DNA of 64,000 nt from Verrucomicrobiota bacterium (GTDB lineage: Bacteria; Verrucomicrobiota; Verrucomicrobiia; CAIQCK01), in assembly GCA_016222825.1 (NCBI GenBank), contig JACRQF010000009.1, positions 1,116,001 through 1,180,000 on the forward strand. Direction: 5' to 3'. The notes beneath the pieces are model-generated. The model was not told where the DNA came from, did no database searches, and worked only from the letters and a program-made list of their open reading frames with translations. Every line of letters starts with the position of its first letter. The first letter of the stretch is position 1. The translations under genes were made by a program, and so were the position numbers. Of this stretch, positions 45,790 to 54,906 are shown one piece after another.

Positions 45790-46974
45790 ATGCTCGGCCC
45801 CTTCCAACAACATCTCCAACGCCAACTCGGCGACATCCGCGCCGCCGGCACCTGCAAACGCGAGCGCGTCCTCGCCACGCCGCAGGGCGCGCGCGTCCGC
45901 GTCGCCGACGGCCAGCCGGTGCTCAACCTCTGCGCCAACAACTACCTCGGCCTCGCGCAGCATCCGGCCGTCGCCGCCGCCGCACGCGAGGCGCTGGAAC
46001 GGTGGGGTTATGGGATGGCCTCCGTGCGGTTCATCTGCGGCACACAGCAGGTTCATAAGCAGCTCGAAGCGAAGCTCAGCGAATTTCTCGGCACAGAGGA
46101 CACGATTCTCTACTCCTCGTGCTTCGACGCCAACGGCGGCCTCTTCGAGACGCTGCTTGGTGAGCAGGACGCGGTCATCTCCGACGAGCTGAACCACGCG
46201 AGCATCATTGACGGCATCCGGCTCTGCAAGGCGCAGCGGTTTCGCTACCGCAACAACGACATGGGCGACCTCGAAGCGAAATTGTGCGAGGCGGCGTCCG
46301 CGCGGTTCCGGCTGGTCGCCACGGACGGCGTGTTCTCGATGGACGGCTCCATCGCCAACCTGCCGGCCATCTGCGATCTCGCGGAGAAACACAGCGCGCT
46401 CGTGATGGTGGACGACTCGCATGCCGTCGGTGTCTTGGGCCGGCGCGGGCGCGGCTCCCACGAGCACCACGGTGTCATGGGCCGCGTGGACATCATCACC
46501 GGCACGCTCGGCAAGGCGCTCGGCGGCGCCAGCGGCGGCTACACCAGTGGGCGCAAGGAGATCGTCGAGTTCCTGCGCCAGCGCTCGCGACCGTATCTGT
46601 TCTCCAATACCGTCGCGCCGCCGATTGTCGCCGGCTCAATCAAGGCGATCGAACTGCTCACCGAATCCACCGCGCTCCGCGACAAGCTGGAGATGAACGC
46701 AAAGTGTTTTCGCGACGGCATAGCGAAGTCAGGCTTCAACATCCTGCCCGGCGAGCATCCCATCGTGCCGATCATGCTCGACGACGCCGCGCTCGCCGCG
46801 CGCGTTGCGGAGGCGATGCTGGCCAAGGGTGTCTATGTCATCGGGTTTTCCTATCCAGTCGTGCCGCAAGGCAAGGCGCGCATCCGCACCCAAATCTCCG
46901 CCGCGCACTCCCGCGAAGACCTAGAGTTCGCCATCCGGGCGTTCGCCGAAGTAAAACGAGAATTGGGAATCTGA
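45790..46974 (+). CDS. kbl: Glycine C-acetyltransferase (2-amino-3-ketobutyrate CoA ligase)
   Basis: 394 residues, canonical length. PLP enzyme of the alpha-oxoamine synthase family: [22 protein letters not shown], and Lys in [14 protein letters not shown] binds PLP. Completes threonine degradation with tdh, which lies ~7.6 kb away rather than adjacent. Its TGA overlaps the ATG of the next gene (TGATG), so they are probably translated together. Confidence 0.95.
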   Translation: MLGPFQQHLQRQLGDIRAAGTCKRERVLATPQGARVRVADGQPVLNLCANNYLGLAQHPAVAAAAREALERWGYGMASVRFICGTQQVHKQLEAKLSEFLGTEDTILYSSCFDANGGLFETLLGEQDAVISDELNHASIIDGIRLCKAQRFRYRNNDMGDLEAKLCEAASARFRLVATDGVFSMDGSIANLPAICDLAEKHSALVMVDDSHAVGVLGRRGRGSHEHHGVMGRVDIITGTLGKALGGASGGYTSGRKEIVEFLRQRSRPYLFSNTVAPPIVAGSIKAIELLTESTALRDKLEMNAKCFRDGIAKSGFNILPGEHPIVPIMLDDAALAARVAEAMLAKGVYVIGFSYPVVPQGKARIRTQISAAHSREDLEFAIRAFAEVKRELGI

Positions 46975-47690
46975 TGAGGAGTTCGTGTTTGTTGTTGGCC
47001 GCGTTGGTCGCGTGGCCGTTGTCGGCGGCGGAAACGAAACCGGCATCGCCGAAGACGGTCTTGTGCCTGACGGTCAAGGACCAGCGCGGCGAAACCGTCG
47101 TCAAGGTCGTCGTGGACACATCGGAGACGCCGGACCTCGCCGATTGGGGCAAGCGCGCCGGCGAAGCATGCGCCAAATGGACGCCGAGAATCTCCACGCT
47201 ACTGGCCAGCGACGGCTTCGATCCGCCGAAGTCCGTGACACTGCGGTTTCAGAACGACAAAAAGGGCGTGGCCGGCACCAGTGGCGACAAAATCACCATC
47301 GCTGCCGCCTACGTTCGCGGCCACACCAACGACTTCGGCATGGTCATCCATGAGTTGACGCACGTCGTGCAGGCGTATCCGAAGGAGAAGGAAGGCTTCA
47401 CCAAACCCGGCTGGCTGGTCGAGGGCATCGCCGACTACATCCGGCTCTATCACTTCGAACCGTCCGCGCCGCGCCCGCATCTGAATCCCGACAACACCAG
47501 CTACTGTGACGGCTACAAAACCGCCGCCGCGTTCATGGCGTGGATCGAAAAGCGCAACGCCGGGATCATCAAGAGGCTCAACGCCGCGCTGCGCGAAGGC
47601 GTCTTCAAAGAAAAACTGTTCCAAGACTGCGCCGGCAAACCGCTCGATGTTCTCTGGCGAGACTTCGCCGACTCGCTGAGAAAGAAATAG
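46974..47690 (+). CDS. Secreted basic-secretory-protein-type metallopeptidase
   Basis: About 238 residues with signal peptide ([18 protein letters not shown]). Zinc motif VIHELTHVVQAYP (HExxH) with a downstream GWLVEGIADYIR Glu, as in the plant basic secretory protein family. The C-terminal segment is helical. Overlaps the kbl stop. Family hit by motif only; substrate unknown. Followed by a heptamer array and yaeQ. Confidence 0.78.
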   Translation: MRSSCLLLAALVAWPLSAAETKPASPKTVLCLTVKDQRGETVVKVVVDTSETPDLADWGKRAGEACAKWTPRISTLLASDGFDPPKSVTLRFQNDKKGVAGTSGDKITIAAAYVRGHTNDFGMVIHELTHVVQAYPKEKEGFTKPGWLVEGIADYIRLYHFEPSAPRPHLNPDNTSYCDGYKTAAAFMAWIEKRNAGIIKRLNAALREGVFKEKLFQDCAGKPLDVLWRDFADSLRKK

Positions 47691-47699
47691 TTCTTCCTC

Positions 47700-47727
47700 T
47701 TACGTGTTACGCATTACGAATTACGTT
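47700..47727. repeat. Heptamer array forming the yaeQ leader
   Basis: TTACGTG, TTACGCA, TTACGAA, TTACGTT, four units in exact register, directly followed by CCCC and the yaeQ ATG at 47732. It occupies the place of a Shine-Dalgarno. Confidence 0.85.
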
Positions 47728-47731
47728 CCCC

Positions 47732-48286
47732 ATGCCCCCACTCTCCACCAAACTCACCTTCGCACTCGGCTCTGACGAGAAAAGCCGGAGGCTGCCGTCC
47801 AAAATCGTCGTCAGCCAGAGCCAGACCGAGACGCTGGACCACGTGCTGCTGAAGGCGCTGGCGTTTGTGATCTTCCACAACGACCGGCTGCGGTTGGAAG
47901 TAGACGTGGAACTGCCGGGCGTGCCGTTCGTGCCGGACCTCATCATGCTCGCGCTGGATGGCCGGCCGGAGTTGTGGATCGAGTGCGGCGAGGTATCGCT
48001 CCACAAGCTGGAGAAGCTGACACTGAAGCTCGGCGACGCCGACATCTGGATCGTCAAGAAAAGCGCCCGCGACGTGGCCAAGACCGTCGAACAGGCGCAA
48101 CGCAACATCCGGCGCCTGAGCCGCGTCCGGCTGCTGACGTTCGACCCCGGCTTCATCCCGGAACTGCTCGCGCTGGCCAGCGGCTCCAACTCACTTCACC
48201 TCGTCAAGCTCGTGCCTGGCGAGATGATGCAGCTCGTGTTCAATGATCTGTGGTTTGAGACGGCGCTACGGGTGACGGCGCCGTGA
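47732..48286 (+). CDS. yaeQ: YaeQ family protein
   Basis: About 184 residues, matching the family size. The N terminus KLTFALGSDEKSRRLPSKIV and core ELWIECGEVSLHKLEKLTLK (conserved Glu, Lys residues) and IWIVKK fit the YaeQ PD-(D/E)XK-like fold. Cytoplasmic, function unsettled. The ATG lies 4 nt after a heptamer array. The stop TGA is the start of the next array. Confidence 0.85.
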   Translation: MPPLSTKLTFALGSDEKSRRLPSKIVVSQSQTETLDHVLLKALAFVIFHNDRLRLEVDVELPGVPFVPDLIMLALDGRPELWIECGEVSLHKLEKLTLKLGDADIWIVKKSARDVAKTVEQAQRNIRRLSRVRLLTFDPGFIPELLALASGSNSLHLVKLVPGEMMQLVFNDLWFETALRVTAP

Positions 48287-48375
48287 TTTGTGATCTGCAA
48301 TTCGTGACTCGTGACTCGTGATTTGCAGATAACCGTCTCAGCGACCGAATCACGAGCTACGAATTACGAGTTACG
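48284..48375. repeat. Inverted heptamer element between yaeQ and nadB
   Basis: Left arm of six units (TGATTTG, TGATCTG, CAATTCG, TGACTCG, TGACTCG, TGATTTG) starting with the yaeQ stop TGA, a ~22-bp core, then right arm AATCACG, AGCTACG, AATTACG, AGTTACG to 48375, in 7-nt register. The nadB stop (TAA on minus) lies within the last unit. The arms are complementary in type, so the convergent genes end in a potential hairpin. Confidence 0.85.
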
Positions 48376-49960
48376 CTCCCCTCCTCAACACCGTGTCCTT
48401 CAACGAGCCGGCGTCGTCGCGGTTCGGATGATCGAGCGTGTAGTGCAGGCCGCGGCTTTCCTTGCGGTGAAGCGCGCACTCGACGATCAGCCACGCCACC
48501 ATCGCGATGTTGCGCAGCTCCAGCAGGTCGGCTGTGACCACGAAGTCCCAGTAGTATTCGAGGATTTCGCGCTGGAGGTTTTCGATGCGCGTCTTGGCGC
48601 GCTGGAGGCGCTTGTCGGTGCGCACAATGCCGACGTAGTCCCACATCAGGCGGCGGATTTCATCCCAGAGATGCGCCACCACCACCAGTTCGTCCGCGTC
48701 GTGCGCTTCGCCGCTCTGCCACGGCGGAATGGCGATCTGGTTGCGCGGCAGTTTCTCCAGCGCCGCCGCCGCCTGGGCCGCCGCGCGATGCGCCACCACG
48801 ACGGCTTCCAGTAGCGAGTTGCTCGCCAGCCGGTTCGCGCCGTGCAGCCCCGTGCACGCCACTTCGCCAACGGCAAACAGCCCCTCGATGTCCGTCCGCC
48901 CGTCCACGTCCGAAAGCACGCCGCCGCACATGTAATGCGCCGCCGGCACCACCGGCACCGGCTCCTTCGTCATGTCCATGCCGTAGCGCAGCAGCGTCTC
49001 GTAGATGTTTGGGAAACGGCGGATGATGAACTTCGCCGGCTTGTGCGTGATGTCCAGATACACGCAATCCGCGCCGGTCTTCTTCATCTCGGCGTCAATC
49101 GCCCGCGCGACGATGTCGCGCGGCGCCAGCGCGCCTTGCGGATGATACTTCGCCATGAACTCGCGTCCGTCCTTGTCCACCAACAACGCGCCCTCGCCGC
49201 GCACCGCCTCGCTGACCAGGAACGTCCGCGCTTTTGGATGAAACAAGCACGTCGGGTGAAACTGAACGAACTCCATGTTCGCGACGCGCGCGCCGGCGCG
49301 ATAGGCCATCGCCATGCCGTCGCCGGTGGCGATGTCGGGGTTCGACGTGTAGAGATAAACCTTGCCGCAGCCGCCCGTGGCCAGCATCGTCGCGCGCGCG
49401 GCAAACACCTCCACACGGCCGCTGAGCCTGTCGAGCACGTAAGCGCCGACGCAACGATCCGATTCCTCCTGCCCCAGCTTCCGCGTGGTGATCAAGTCCA
49501 CCGCGTGGTGGTTCTCGTAGATCTTGATGTTCGGATGCCGCTCGGCCGCCGCCAGCAGCGCCCGTTCGATCTCGCGCCCGGTGATGTCCGTCGCGTGCAA
49601 CACCCGTCGCGCCGAGTGGCCGCCCTCGCGGCCCAGTTCGAGCTTGCCGTTCTTGGCGTGCGCGAACTTGACGCCCAACTCCATCAACTCCTTCACCCGC
49701 GGCGGCCCTTCGGTGACGATGGTGCGCACCACGTCCTCTTTGCACAGCCCGTCCCCGGCCACCAACGTGTCCTTCACGTGCGCCTCAAACGAATCGTCGT
49801 CGGCCATCACACAGGCGATGCCGCCTTGCGCGCGGTTCGTGTTCGACTCCGCGCTCTCTTTCTTGGTGACGATCGCCACGCGCCCGCGTTCAGCCGCCTT
49901 CAAGGCGAACGACAGGCCCGCGATGCCGGTGCCGAGGACGAGATAGTCGGTTTCAATCAT
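48371..49960 (-). CDS. nadB: L-aspartate oxidase
   Basis: About 529 residues. Oxidises L-aspartate to iminoaspartate in NAD synthesis. FAD-binding [75 protein letters not shown] are intact. The start ATG at 49960 gives [10 protein letters not shown]. Its 5' leader is formed by the element at 49965-50056 and has no Shine-Dalgarno. nadA and nadC are not in the window. Downstream of panC on the same strand. Confidence 0.95.
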   Translation of the reverse strand: MIETDYLVLGTGIAGLSFALKAAERGRVAIVTKKESAESNTNRAQGGIACVMADDDSFEAHVKDTLVAGDGLCKEDVVRTIVTEGPPRVKELMELGVKFAHAKNGKLELGREGGHSARRVLHATDITGREIERALLAAAERHPNIKIYENHHAVDLITTRKLGQEESDRCVGAYVLDRLSGRVEVFAARATMLATGGCGKVYLYTSNPDIATGDGMAMAYRAGARVANMEFVQFHPTCLFHPKARTFLVSEAVRGEGALLVDKDGREFMAKYHPQGALAPRDIVARAIDAEMKKTGADCVYLDITHKPAKFIIRRFPNIYETLLRYGMDMTKEPVPVVPAAHYMCGGVLSDVDGRTDIEGLFAVGEVACTGLHGANRLASNSLLEAVVVAHRAAAQAAAALEKLPRNQIAIPPWQSGEAHDADELVVVAHLWDEIRRLMWDYVGIVRTDKRLQRAKTRIENLQREILEYYWDFVVTADLLELRNIAMVAWLIVECALHRKESRGLHYTLDHPNRDDAGSLKDTVLRRGA

Positions 49961-49964
49961 GGTT

Positions 49965-50056
49965 TCGTAATCCGTGATTCGTGACTCGTGACTCGTAATT
50001 CGTAACCGGCCAGACATTCTACCTGCCGAATCACAAACCACGAGTCACGAATCACG
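49965..50056. repeat. Inverted heptamer element between panC and nadB
   Basis: Left arm six units (TCGTAAT, CCGTGAT, TCGTGAC, TCGTGAC, TCGTAAT, TCGTAAC; 49965-50006), ~22-bp core, right arm AATCACA, AACCACG, AGTCACG, AATCACG (50029-50056). Same architecture as the element at 48284. Confidence 0.85.
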
Positions 50057-50060
50057 CTCT

Positions 50061-50903
50061 TCACATCAGTTCATTGTCAATCAACCGTGTCCTGCCGACA
50101 AACACCGCCATCGCAACCAGCGTCCGGCCCGGCTCGTGGCGCTTCACCGGCAGCAGCGTTTCGGCGTCCACAAACGCGATGTAGTCAATCCGCGCTGACG
50201 GTTTGCTGGCGATCAGTTCCGTCATCGCGGCGCTCACCTCGTCAATCGTCCGGCCCGCCGCCAACTCGCGCCGCGCGAGGTCCAGCGATTGCCTCAACGC
50301 CAGCGCCTCCTTCCGCTCCGTCGGGCTGAGATAAACATTGCGCGAACTCATCGCCAGCCCGTCCGGCTCGCGCACCGTCGGACAAACGACGAACTCCAGC
50401 GGGAAGTTCAGATCGCGCACCATCCGCCGCAGCACTGCGCACTGCTGCGCGTCTTTTTGGCCGAAGCAAGCCACGTCCGGCAGCACGCAGTTGAAGAGCT
50501 TCGCCACCACCGTGCAGACGCCGCGGAAATGCCCTGGCCGCGATGTGCCTTCCCATCGCTCCGACACCGCCGTCTCCTCCACCCACGTCGTCGCCGCGCC
50601 CGCCGGATACATTTCGTCGTTCGTCGGCGCAAAGATCGCGTCCACGCCGACCGACTCGCAGAGCTTGCAGTCGCGGTCGAAGTCGCGCGGGTATTTCGAG
50701 AAATCCTCCTTCGGCCCGAACTGCGTCGGGTTCACGTAGATTGAGACGACGCATAGGTCCGCGCGTCGTTTGGCCTCGCGCATGAGGCTCAAATGCCCTT
50801 CGTGCAGATAGCCCATCGTCGGCACGAAGCCGACGCGCCTGCCCGCCGCGCGCGCCGCGCGCGACCACGCTTGCATCGCTAAAACTGACTGAATGATCTC
50901 CAC
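50061..50903 (-). CDS. panC: Pantothenate synthetase
   Basis: 280 residues, canonical size. Joins pantoate and beta-alanine. Active-site motifs FVPTMGYLHEGHLSLMREAK, FGPKEDFSKYPRD, FGQKDAQQCAVLRRM, SSRNVYL, and a C-terminal dimer region are intact. The start ATG is at 50903. panB is 5.3 kb away on the same strand, separated by the second kinase and dapL. Confidence 0.96.
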   Translation of the reverse strand: MEIIQSVLAMQAWSRAARAAGRRVGFVPTMGYLHEGHLSLMREAKRRADLCVVSIYVNPTQFGPKEDFSKYPRDFDRDCKLCESVGVDAIFAPTNDEMYPAGAATTWVEETAVSERWEGTSRPGHFRGVCTVVAKLFNCVLPDVACFGQKDAQQCAVLRRMVRDLNFPLEFVVCPTVREPDGLAMSSRNVYLSPTERKEALALRQSLDLARRELAAGRTIDEVSAAMTELIASKPSARIDYIAFVDAETLLPVKRHEPGRTLVAMAVFVGRTRLIDNELM

Positions 50904-50975
50904 GCCGGCACATTACAGAACCAGCGCGGAAATGTCAGGCCGGAATCGGGTCCTTCTGCCCGTCCCTTTCTCGGC

Positions 50976-53900
50976 TCAACGCTCCACACCCACCAGCACC
51001 CGAAAGCCGCTGGCACCAGACGATGAGGACGGGCGGTCGCTGACGCGAGAGGCAGCGCGACAGTGGCCAGTGTTGAAGTAGAACGACCCGCCCCGCAACA
51101 CGCGAGCGCCGAGATTGCCTCTATAGCATTCTTCATGAGCCTGCTTCTCATCAAACTCGTCCAGACACCATTCCCACACATTGCCCAGCATGTCCGCCAG
51201 CCCAAACTTGTTCCGCCCCCGCGAGCCGTAGTGGTCCACTGGCGAGACAAACTCAAACCCGTCGCCCTTGCCGATCCAGTTCAACCGGTTGTCGCCGCCT
51301 TCTTTCGTCTCGCCCCACCAGAACTTCGTCTGCTTGCCGGCCCGGCAGGCATACTCCCACTCCGCCTCCGTCGGCAGCCGCACCTTGCATCCCGGCGGCA
51401 ACCGCCCCGCCTTCGCTTCCCGCTCGTTGAGCCACGCGCAAAACGCCACCGCGTCATTCCAACTGATGCAACACGCCGCGTAATTGTCCTTGAGCTTGAA
51501 ACCGAAGTTCGAGTCCATCCAGTTCGCGCCCTTGACCGGCGCGAACTTCTGGCCCGGCCCGGGCGACGTGTATGACTCGCCTTTCTTCTCGCCGTCAGTG
51601 ACGTAGCCCGTCGCCGCCACGAACAGCTTCCACTGGCCGACAGTCACCTCGGTCTTGCCGAGCCAGAAGCCTTGCTTCACGGCGGTCTTTCGGGGCGCGT
51701 CGCCCTCGCGCTTGACGTAATCCTCCGAGCATCCGTTCTGCAGCGCCCAGGCCCGTTCCTCCGGCGTGCTGCCGATCATAAACTCGCCGGGCGGAATCCA
51801 GACCAACTCCATGCCGGTGGAAGTCATCATCGTTTTTTCCGGGCCGGCGGGCGATGCGGGCGCTGTCGGCATCACAGGTGTCAACGGCGGCGAAATCCTG
51901 GTTGCCGGGGCAACCGTCGTTGAAGTCCCGGCCTGCCCGCTGCCTTCCGGCAAGCCACAACACAGACGGAAGCCGTTCACGCAACTAGCAGTGGTGCGGC
52001 CATAGGAGTCTCTACTGGCACACCGGGCAAAAGACGCCCGGCTATCGAATCCACCGCCCCGCAGCAAACGAGCAGGTCCATCTGTAAACAACTCTGCATG
52101 AGCGCCAGCCGGATCATAGGCGTCAAGAACCCACTCCCGGACATTGCCTGCCATGTCAGCCAATCCAAATTTGTTTCGGCCTCGAATTCCGAAGTGATCC
52201 ACAACAGAAATGAACTCAAAGCCATCCGCTTTTGTCGCAAGATTGCAGCGACGCTCTGCGTCATACTCCGAATTTCCCCACCAGAACTTCGTTTGCGTTC
52301 CTGCGCGGCATGCATACTCCCACTCGGCTTCTGTCGGCAGACGATACACCATCCCGGCCGGCAGCTTGCCGGCTTTCTTCTCCGTTTCTGTCAACCACTC
52401 ACAAAATGCCACCGCGTCGTCCCAACTGACACACGATACCGGATGGTTGTCTTTCAGTTTGAAGCCAAAGCTTGGATCTCGCCAACTCCCGTCTTTAAGT
52501 GGCGCGAACCGCAAGCCCTTGCCCTGTGCTGCGTGATCCACATGGCCTTTCTTCTCTGCGTCAGTCTTGTAGTTGATTGCATCCACAAACCGTTTCCACG
52601 GGCCAACAGTTGTTTCTGTTCTTCCCATCCAAAAACCATACCGAATTACCGTTCTTCGCGGTTGATTGCCTTCATTCGTCGCGCCCGCGTGTTCCTCCGC
52701 CGTGCTACCGAGCATGAACTCGCCGGGTGGAATCCAGACGAGTTCGATGCCGGTGGAGGTGGTCATGGTTTTTTGAGCGCCGGATGTGGCGGCCGCGGGG
52801 ACGAAGGGTTGTCGGCTTGCAACCGTCGCGGCAATCGGCCCGACACGAATCCAAAACATTCCAGCGGCCATGTCGTTGATCTTGGCCAGCGTCTTGATGC
52901 CGCGCAGGACGGCGGCGTCGCGGGCGGGGACGAAATCGCACCTCAGTTCCTGCAATGGCATTGCTTGAAGCGGCGAGAGGGTGGTGACTTTGGTGTTGTT
53001 GCACCAGAGCACCGTCAACGGCATGTCTTGGAGTGGCGCAAGGTCGGCAACGGGCGTGTCGCTGAAGCTCAGCACGGCCAACTTCATACCACTCAATGGC
53101 GCAAGGTCGCCGACCTGCGTGCCGCTGAAGCTCAAGACCGTCAACGGCATCCCTCGCAGCGGAGCCAGGTCAGTGATGGGGTTGCCGTGGCACCATAGCC
53201 AAGTCAGCGGCAGTCCTTGCAGCGGGGCGAGGTCAGCCAACGCGCCTTTCTGGTTCAACGTCGGCGGCACGATAACGAGCTTCTTCAGCCATTTCAGCGT
53301 CTTGAGCGGCGTGATGTCGGTAACGCCAGCGGTGGAGAACGACAGTTCCGTCACGGCCCCGCCTTCCACCTTGTGCGTCTCCCTGCCGTCGAAACCTAGG
53401 TTGAGTTCTTTCAGTCTGGCAGCCACGCGCGCGACCTGCTGCTCTGGTGGCAGCGCGGCAACATCCTTGGCAAAAGTGTCCTCAGCCTTTGGTTCAGGGA
53501 CAGTCGGCTTCTCTTCGACAGGCATGGTGGTTGTCGTCACTGCCGCCGGGGCAACATCGGGAACGGCGGGCTTCGCTGTTTCGACGACGGCTTCGGGCGT
53601 CTTCTCCAGCGGCTTGGCGGGAACAACTTCGACGGTTGGCTGGGCGGTAACGAGAGGTTTCGGTTCTTCCTTTGGCTGCGGCTTCTGTTCGACGGCTGGC
53701 GGGACACCCGCGCTCCCGACTTGGGGCGCTTCCACCTGCCGCTTGCTTCCTGTCTCTTGTCCTGCTCTCCACGGCGCCCACACAAACAGCCCCGCCAACA
53801 GCAACGCGGCAACACCCGCGACTGCCGTCCACATCATTGCCCGTGATTTCGTCCCTGCTGCGGGGGTAGCCGGTGCCGAACTGACTGGCTCCACGGATTG

Positions 53901-54758
53901 CGGTTGGCCGAGCATGTCATGCACGCGGCGCAGGTCGGCAATCAACTCGTCATAGCTGGCGTGCCGGCCGTTGGGATGCTTTGCCAACATCTTGTTCAGC
54001 AACAGCACCAGCGGCATCGGGCAAGCAGGCAGCAGTTGCAGGATCGCCGGCGGCGGATCGTGAACCTGCTTCACCATGATGGACATCGCCGACTGTTCCA
54101 CCCCGGTTTCGTAGGGCCGCTTGCCGCTGAGCATGTGGTAGAGCGTGCAGCCGAGGCTGTAGATGTCCGCGCGGAAATCCAACCCCTTCTCACCTTGCGC
54201 TTGTTCCGGGCTGCAGTAATAGGGCGTGCCCATCATCGCGCCGCTTTGGGTCAGCGCTGAACCCGCCTCCGGCGCCACGCTTTTGGCCAAGCCGAGGTCG
54301 CCGACCTTCACCGCGCCTTTGTTGGAGAGGAAGATGTTCGCTGGCTTGATGTCGCGGTGGATGATCCGGGCCTCGTCCCATGCATGCTTCAGCCCTTCGG
54401 CCACGAAGACGCAGACGGCCAGCGCCTCCTGCGGGTCCATCGGGCCTTCGCGCTTGAGCCGCTGCTGCAGCGACTCGCCTTCCACGAACTCCGAAACCAT
54501 GAAGTGCGTGCCGCTCTCTTCGCCGGCGGCATAGACTTGGACGATGTTGGGATGGTTGAGCCGCGCGGCGGACTTGGCCTCGTGCTGGAAGCGGGCGATG
54601 AAACTCGGGTCTTGCGCCACCTGCGGCGCGATGACCTTGAGCGCGACGATGCGATCGAGCACCGGCTGTTTGGCCTTGAATACAGCCCCCATGCCGCCTG
54701 CGCCCAACTGTTCGAGCACAGCGTAGCCGCCGAGTGTCTGGCCTACCAGATTCGTCAT
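50976..54758 (-). CDS. Giant Ser/Thr protein kinase with LRR and two FGE-like domains
   Basis: 1260 residues. Kinase ~12-275: LGAGGMGAVFKA, Lys41, HRDIKPAN, DLGLAK, GTPYYCSPEQ. Transmembrane helix ~310-330 (TAVAGVAALLLAGLFVWAP). A low-complexity linker ~334-430, partly encoded by repeats at 53690-53771 (ETGSKRQVEAPQVGSAGVPPA). Leucine-rich repeats of ~20 residues (SDS22-like; ITDLAPLRGMPLTVL) at ~470-620. Two FGE-sulfatase-type domains (~663-920, ~965-1260; VWIPPGEFMLGS, LPTEAEWEYACRAG, GNVREWVLDAYDP). The paired catalytic cysteines of true FGE are not both present, so binding is more likely than formylglycine formation. ATG at 54758 with GGAGG spaced about 8 nt. A sensor role is inferred. 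Confidence 0.88.
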   Translation of the reverse strand: MTNLVGQTLGGYAVLEQLGAGGMGAVFKAKQPVLDRIVALKVIAPQVAQDPSFIARFQHEAKSAARLNHPNIVQVYAAGEESGTHFMVSEFVEGESLQQRLKREGPMDPQEALAVCVFVAEGLKHAWDEARIIHRDIKPANIFLSNKGAVKVGDLGLAKSVAPEAGSALTQSGAMMGTPYYCSPEQAQGEKGLDFRADIYSLGCTLYHMLSGKRPYETGVEQSAMSIMVKQVHDPPPAILQLLPACPMPLVLLLNKMLAKHPNGRHASYDELIADLRRVHDMLGQPQSVEPVSSAPATPAAGTKSRAMMWTAVAGVAALLLAGLFVWAPWRAGQETGSKRQVEAPQVGSAGVPPAVEQKPQPKEEPKPLVTAQPTVEVVPAKPLEKTPEAVVETAKPAVPDVAPAAVTTTTMPVEEKPTVPEPKAEDTFAKDVAALPPEQQVARVAARLKELNLGFDGRETHKVEGGAVTELSFSTAGVTDITPLKTLKWLKKLVIVPPTLNQKGALADLAPLQGLPLTWLWCHGNPITDLAPLRGMPLTVLSFSGTQVGDLAPLSGMKLAVLSFSDTPVADLAPLQDMPLTVLWCNNTKVTTLSPLQAMPLQELRCDFVPARDAAVLRGIKTLAKINDMAAGMFWIRVGPIAATVASRQPFVPAAATSGAQKTMTTSTGIELVWIPPGEFMLGSTAEEHAGATNEGNQPRRTVIRYGFWMGRTETTVGPWKRFVDAINYKTDAEKKGHVDHAAQGKGLRFAPLKDGSWRDPSFGFKLKDNHPVSCVSWDDAVAFCEWLTETEKKAGKLPAGMVYRLPTEAEWEYACRAGTQTKFWWGNSEYDAERRCNLATKADGFEFISVVDHFGIRGRNKFGLADMAGNVREWVLDAYDPAGAHAELFTDGPARLLRGGGFDSRASFARCASRDSYGRTTASCVNGFRLCCGLPEGSGQAGTSTTVAPATRISPPLTPVMPTAPASPAGPEKTMMTSTGMELVWIPPGEFMIGSTPEERAWALQNGCSEDYVKREGDAPRKTAVKQGFWLGKTEVTVGQWKLFVAATGYVTDGEKKGESYTSPGPGQKFAPVKGANWMDSNFGFKLKDNYAACCISWNDAVAFCAWLNEREAKAGRLPPGCKVRLPTEAEWEYACRAGKQTKFWWGETKEGGDNRLNWIGKGDGFEFVSPVDHYGSRGRNKFGLADMLGNVWEWCLDEFDEKQAHEECYRGNLGARVLRGGSFYFNTGHCRAASRVSDRPSSSSGASGFRVLVGVER
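53690..53771. repeat. Compound repeat segment in the second kinase gene
   Basis: A GC-rich inverted-type piece (GGCGGGACACCCGCG, 53696-53712) precedes a heptamer array (TGCCGCT, TGCTTCC, TGTCTCT, TGTCCTG, CTCTCCA) from 53737, in register. Minus translation gives QETGSKRQVEAPQVGSAGVP. Its array is nearly the one at 27685 in the XerC-like gene. Confidence 0.7.
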
Positions 54759-54906
54759 TGGAGCTTCCTCCGAAACTGGCAGCAGTGTAGCCGGTGCGAC
54801 GCGGCGGTCAAGAAGCGAAGGGAGATGAAAGCCCCGGCCGTGCTTGCATCGGCGCGGCTCTCTGCATACTCTCCACGGCTTTGATTTCCTGAAAGCAGGT
54901 TGAACT
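54759..54906. other. Divergent intergenic region between the second kinase and dapL
   Basis: 148 bp holding the divergent leaders of the second kinase (minus) and dapL (plus). No clear promoter boxes or RNA. Confidence 0.3.

Noticed and set aside
50976..54758. Assignment as formylglycine-generating enzyme
   Set aside because: The two catalytic cysteines are not both visible in either domain; only the fold family is claimed.
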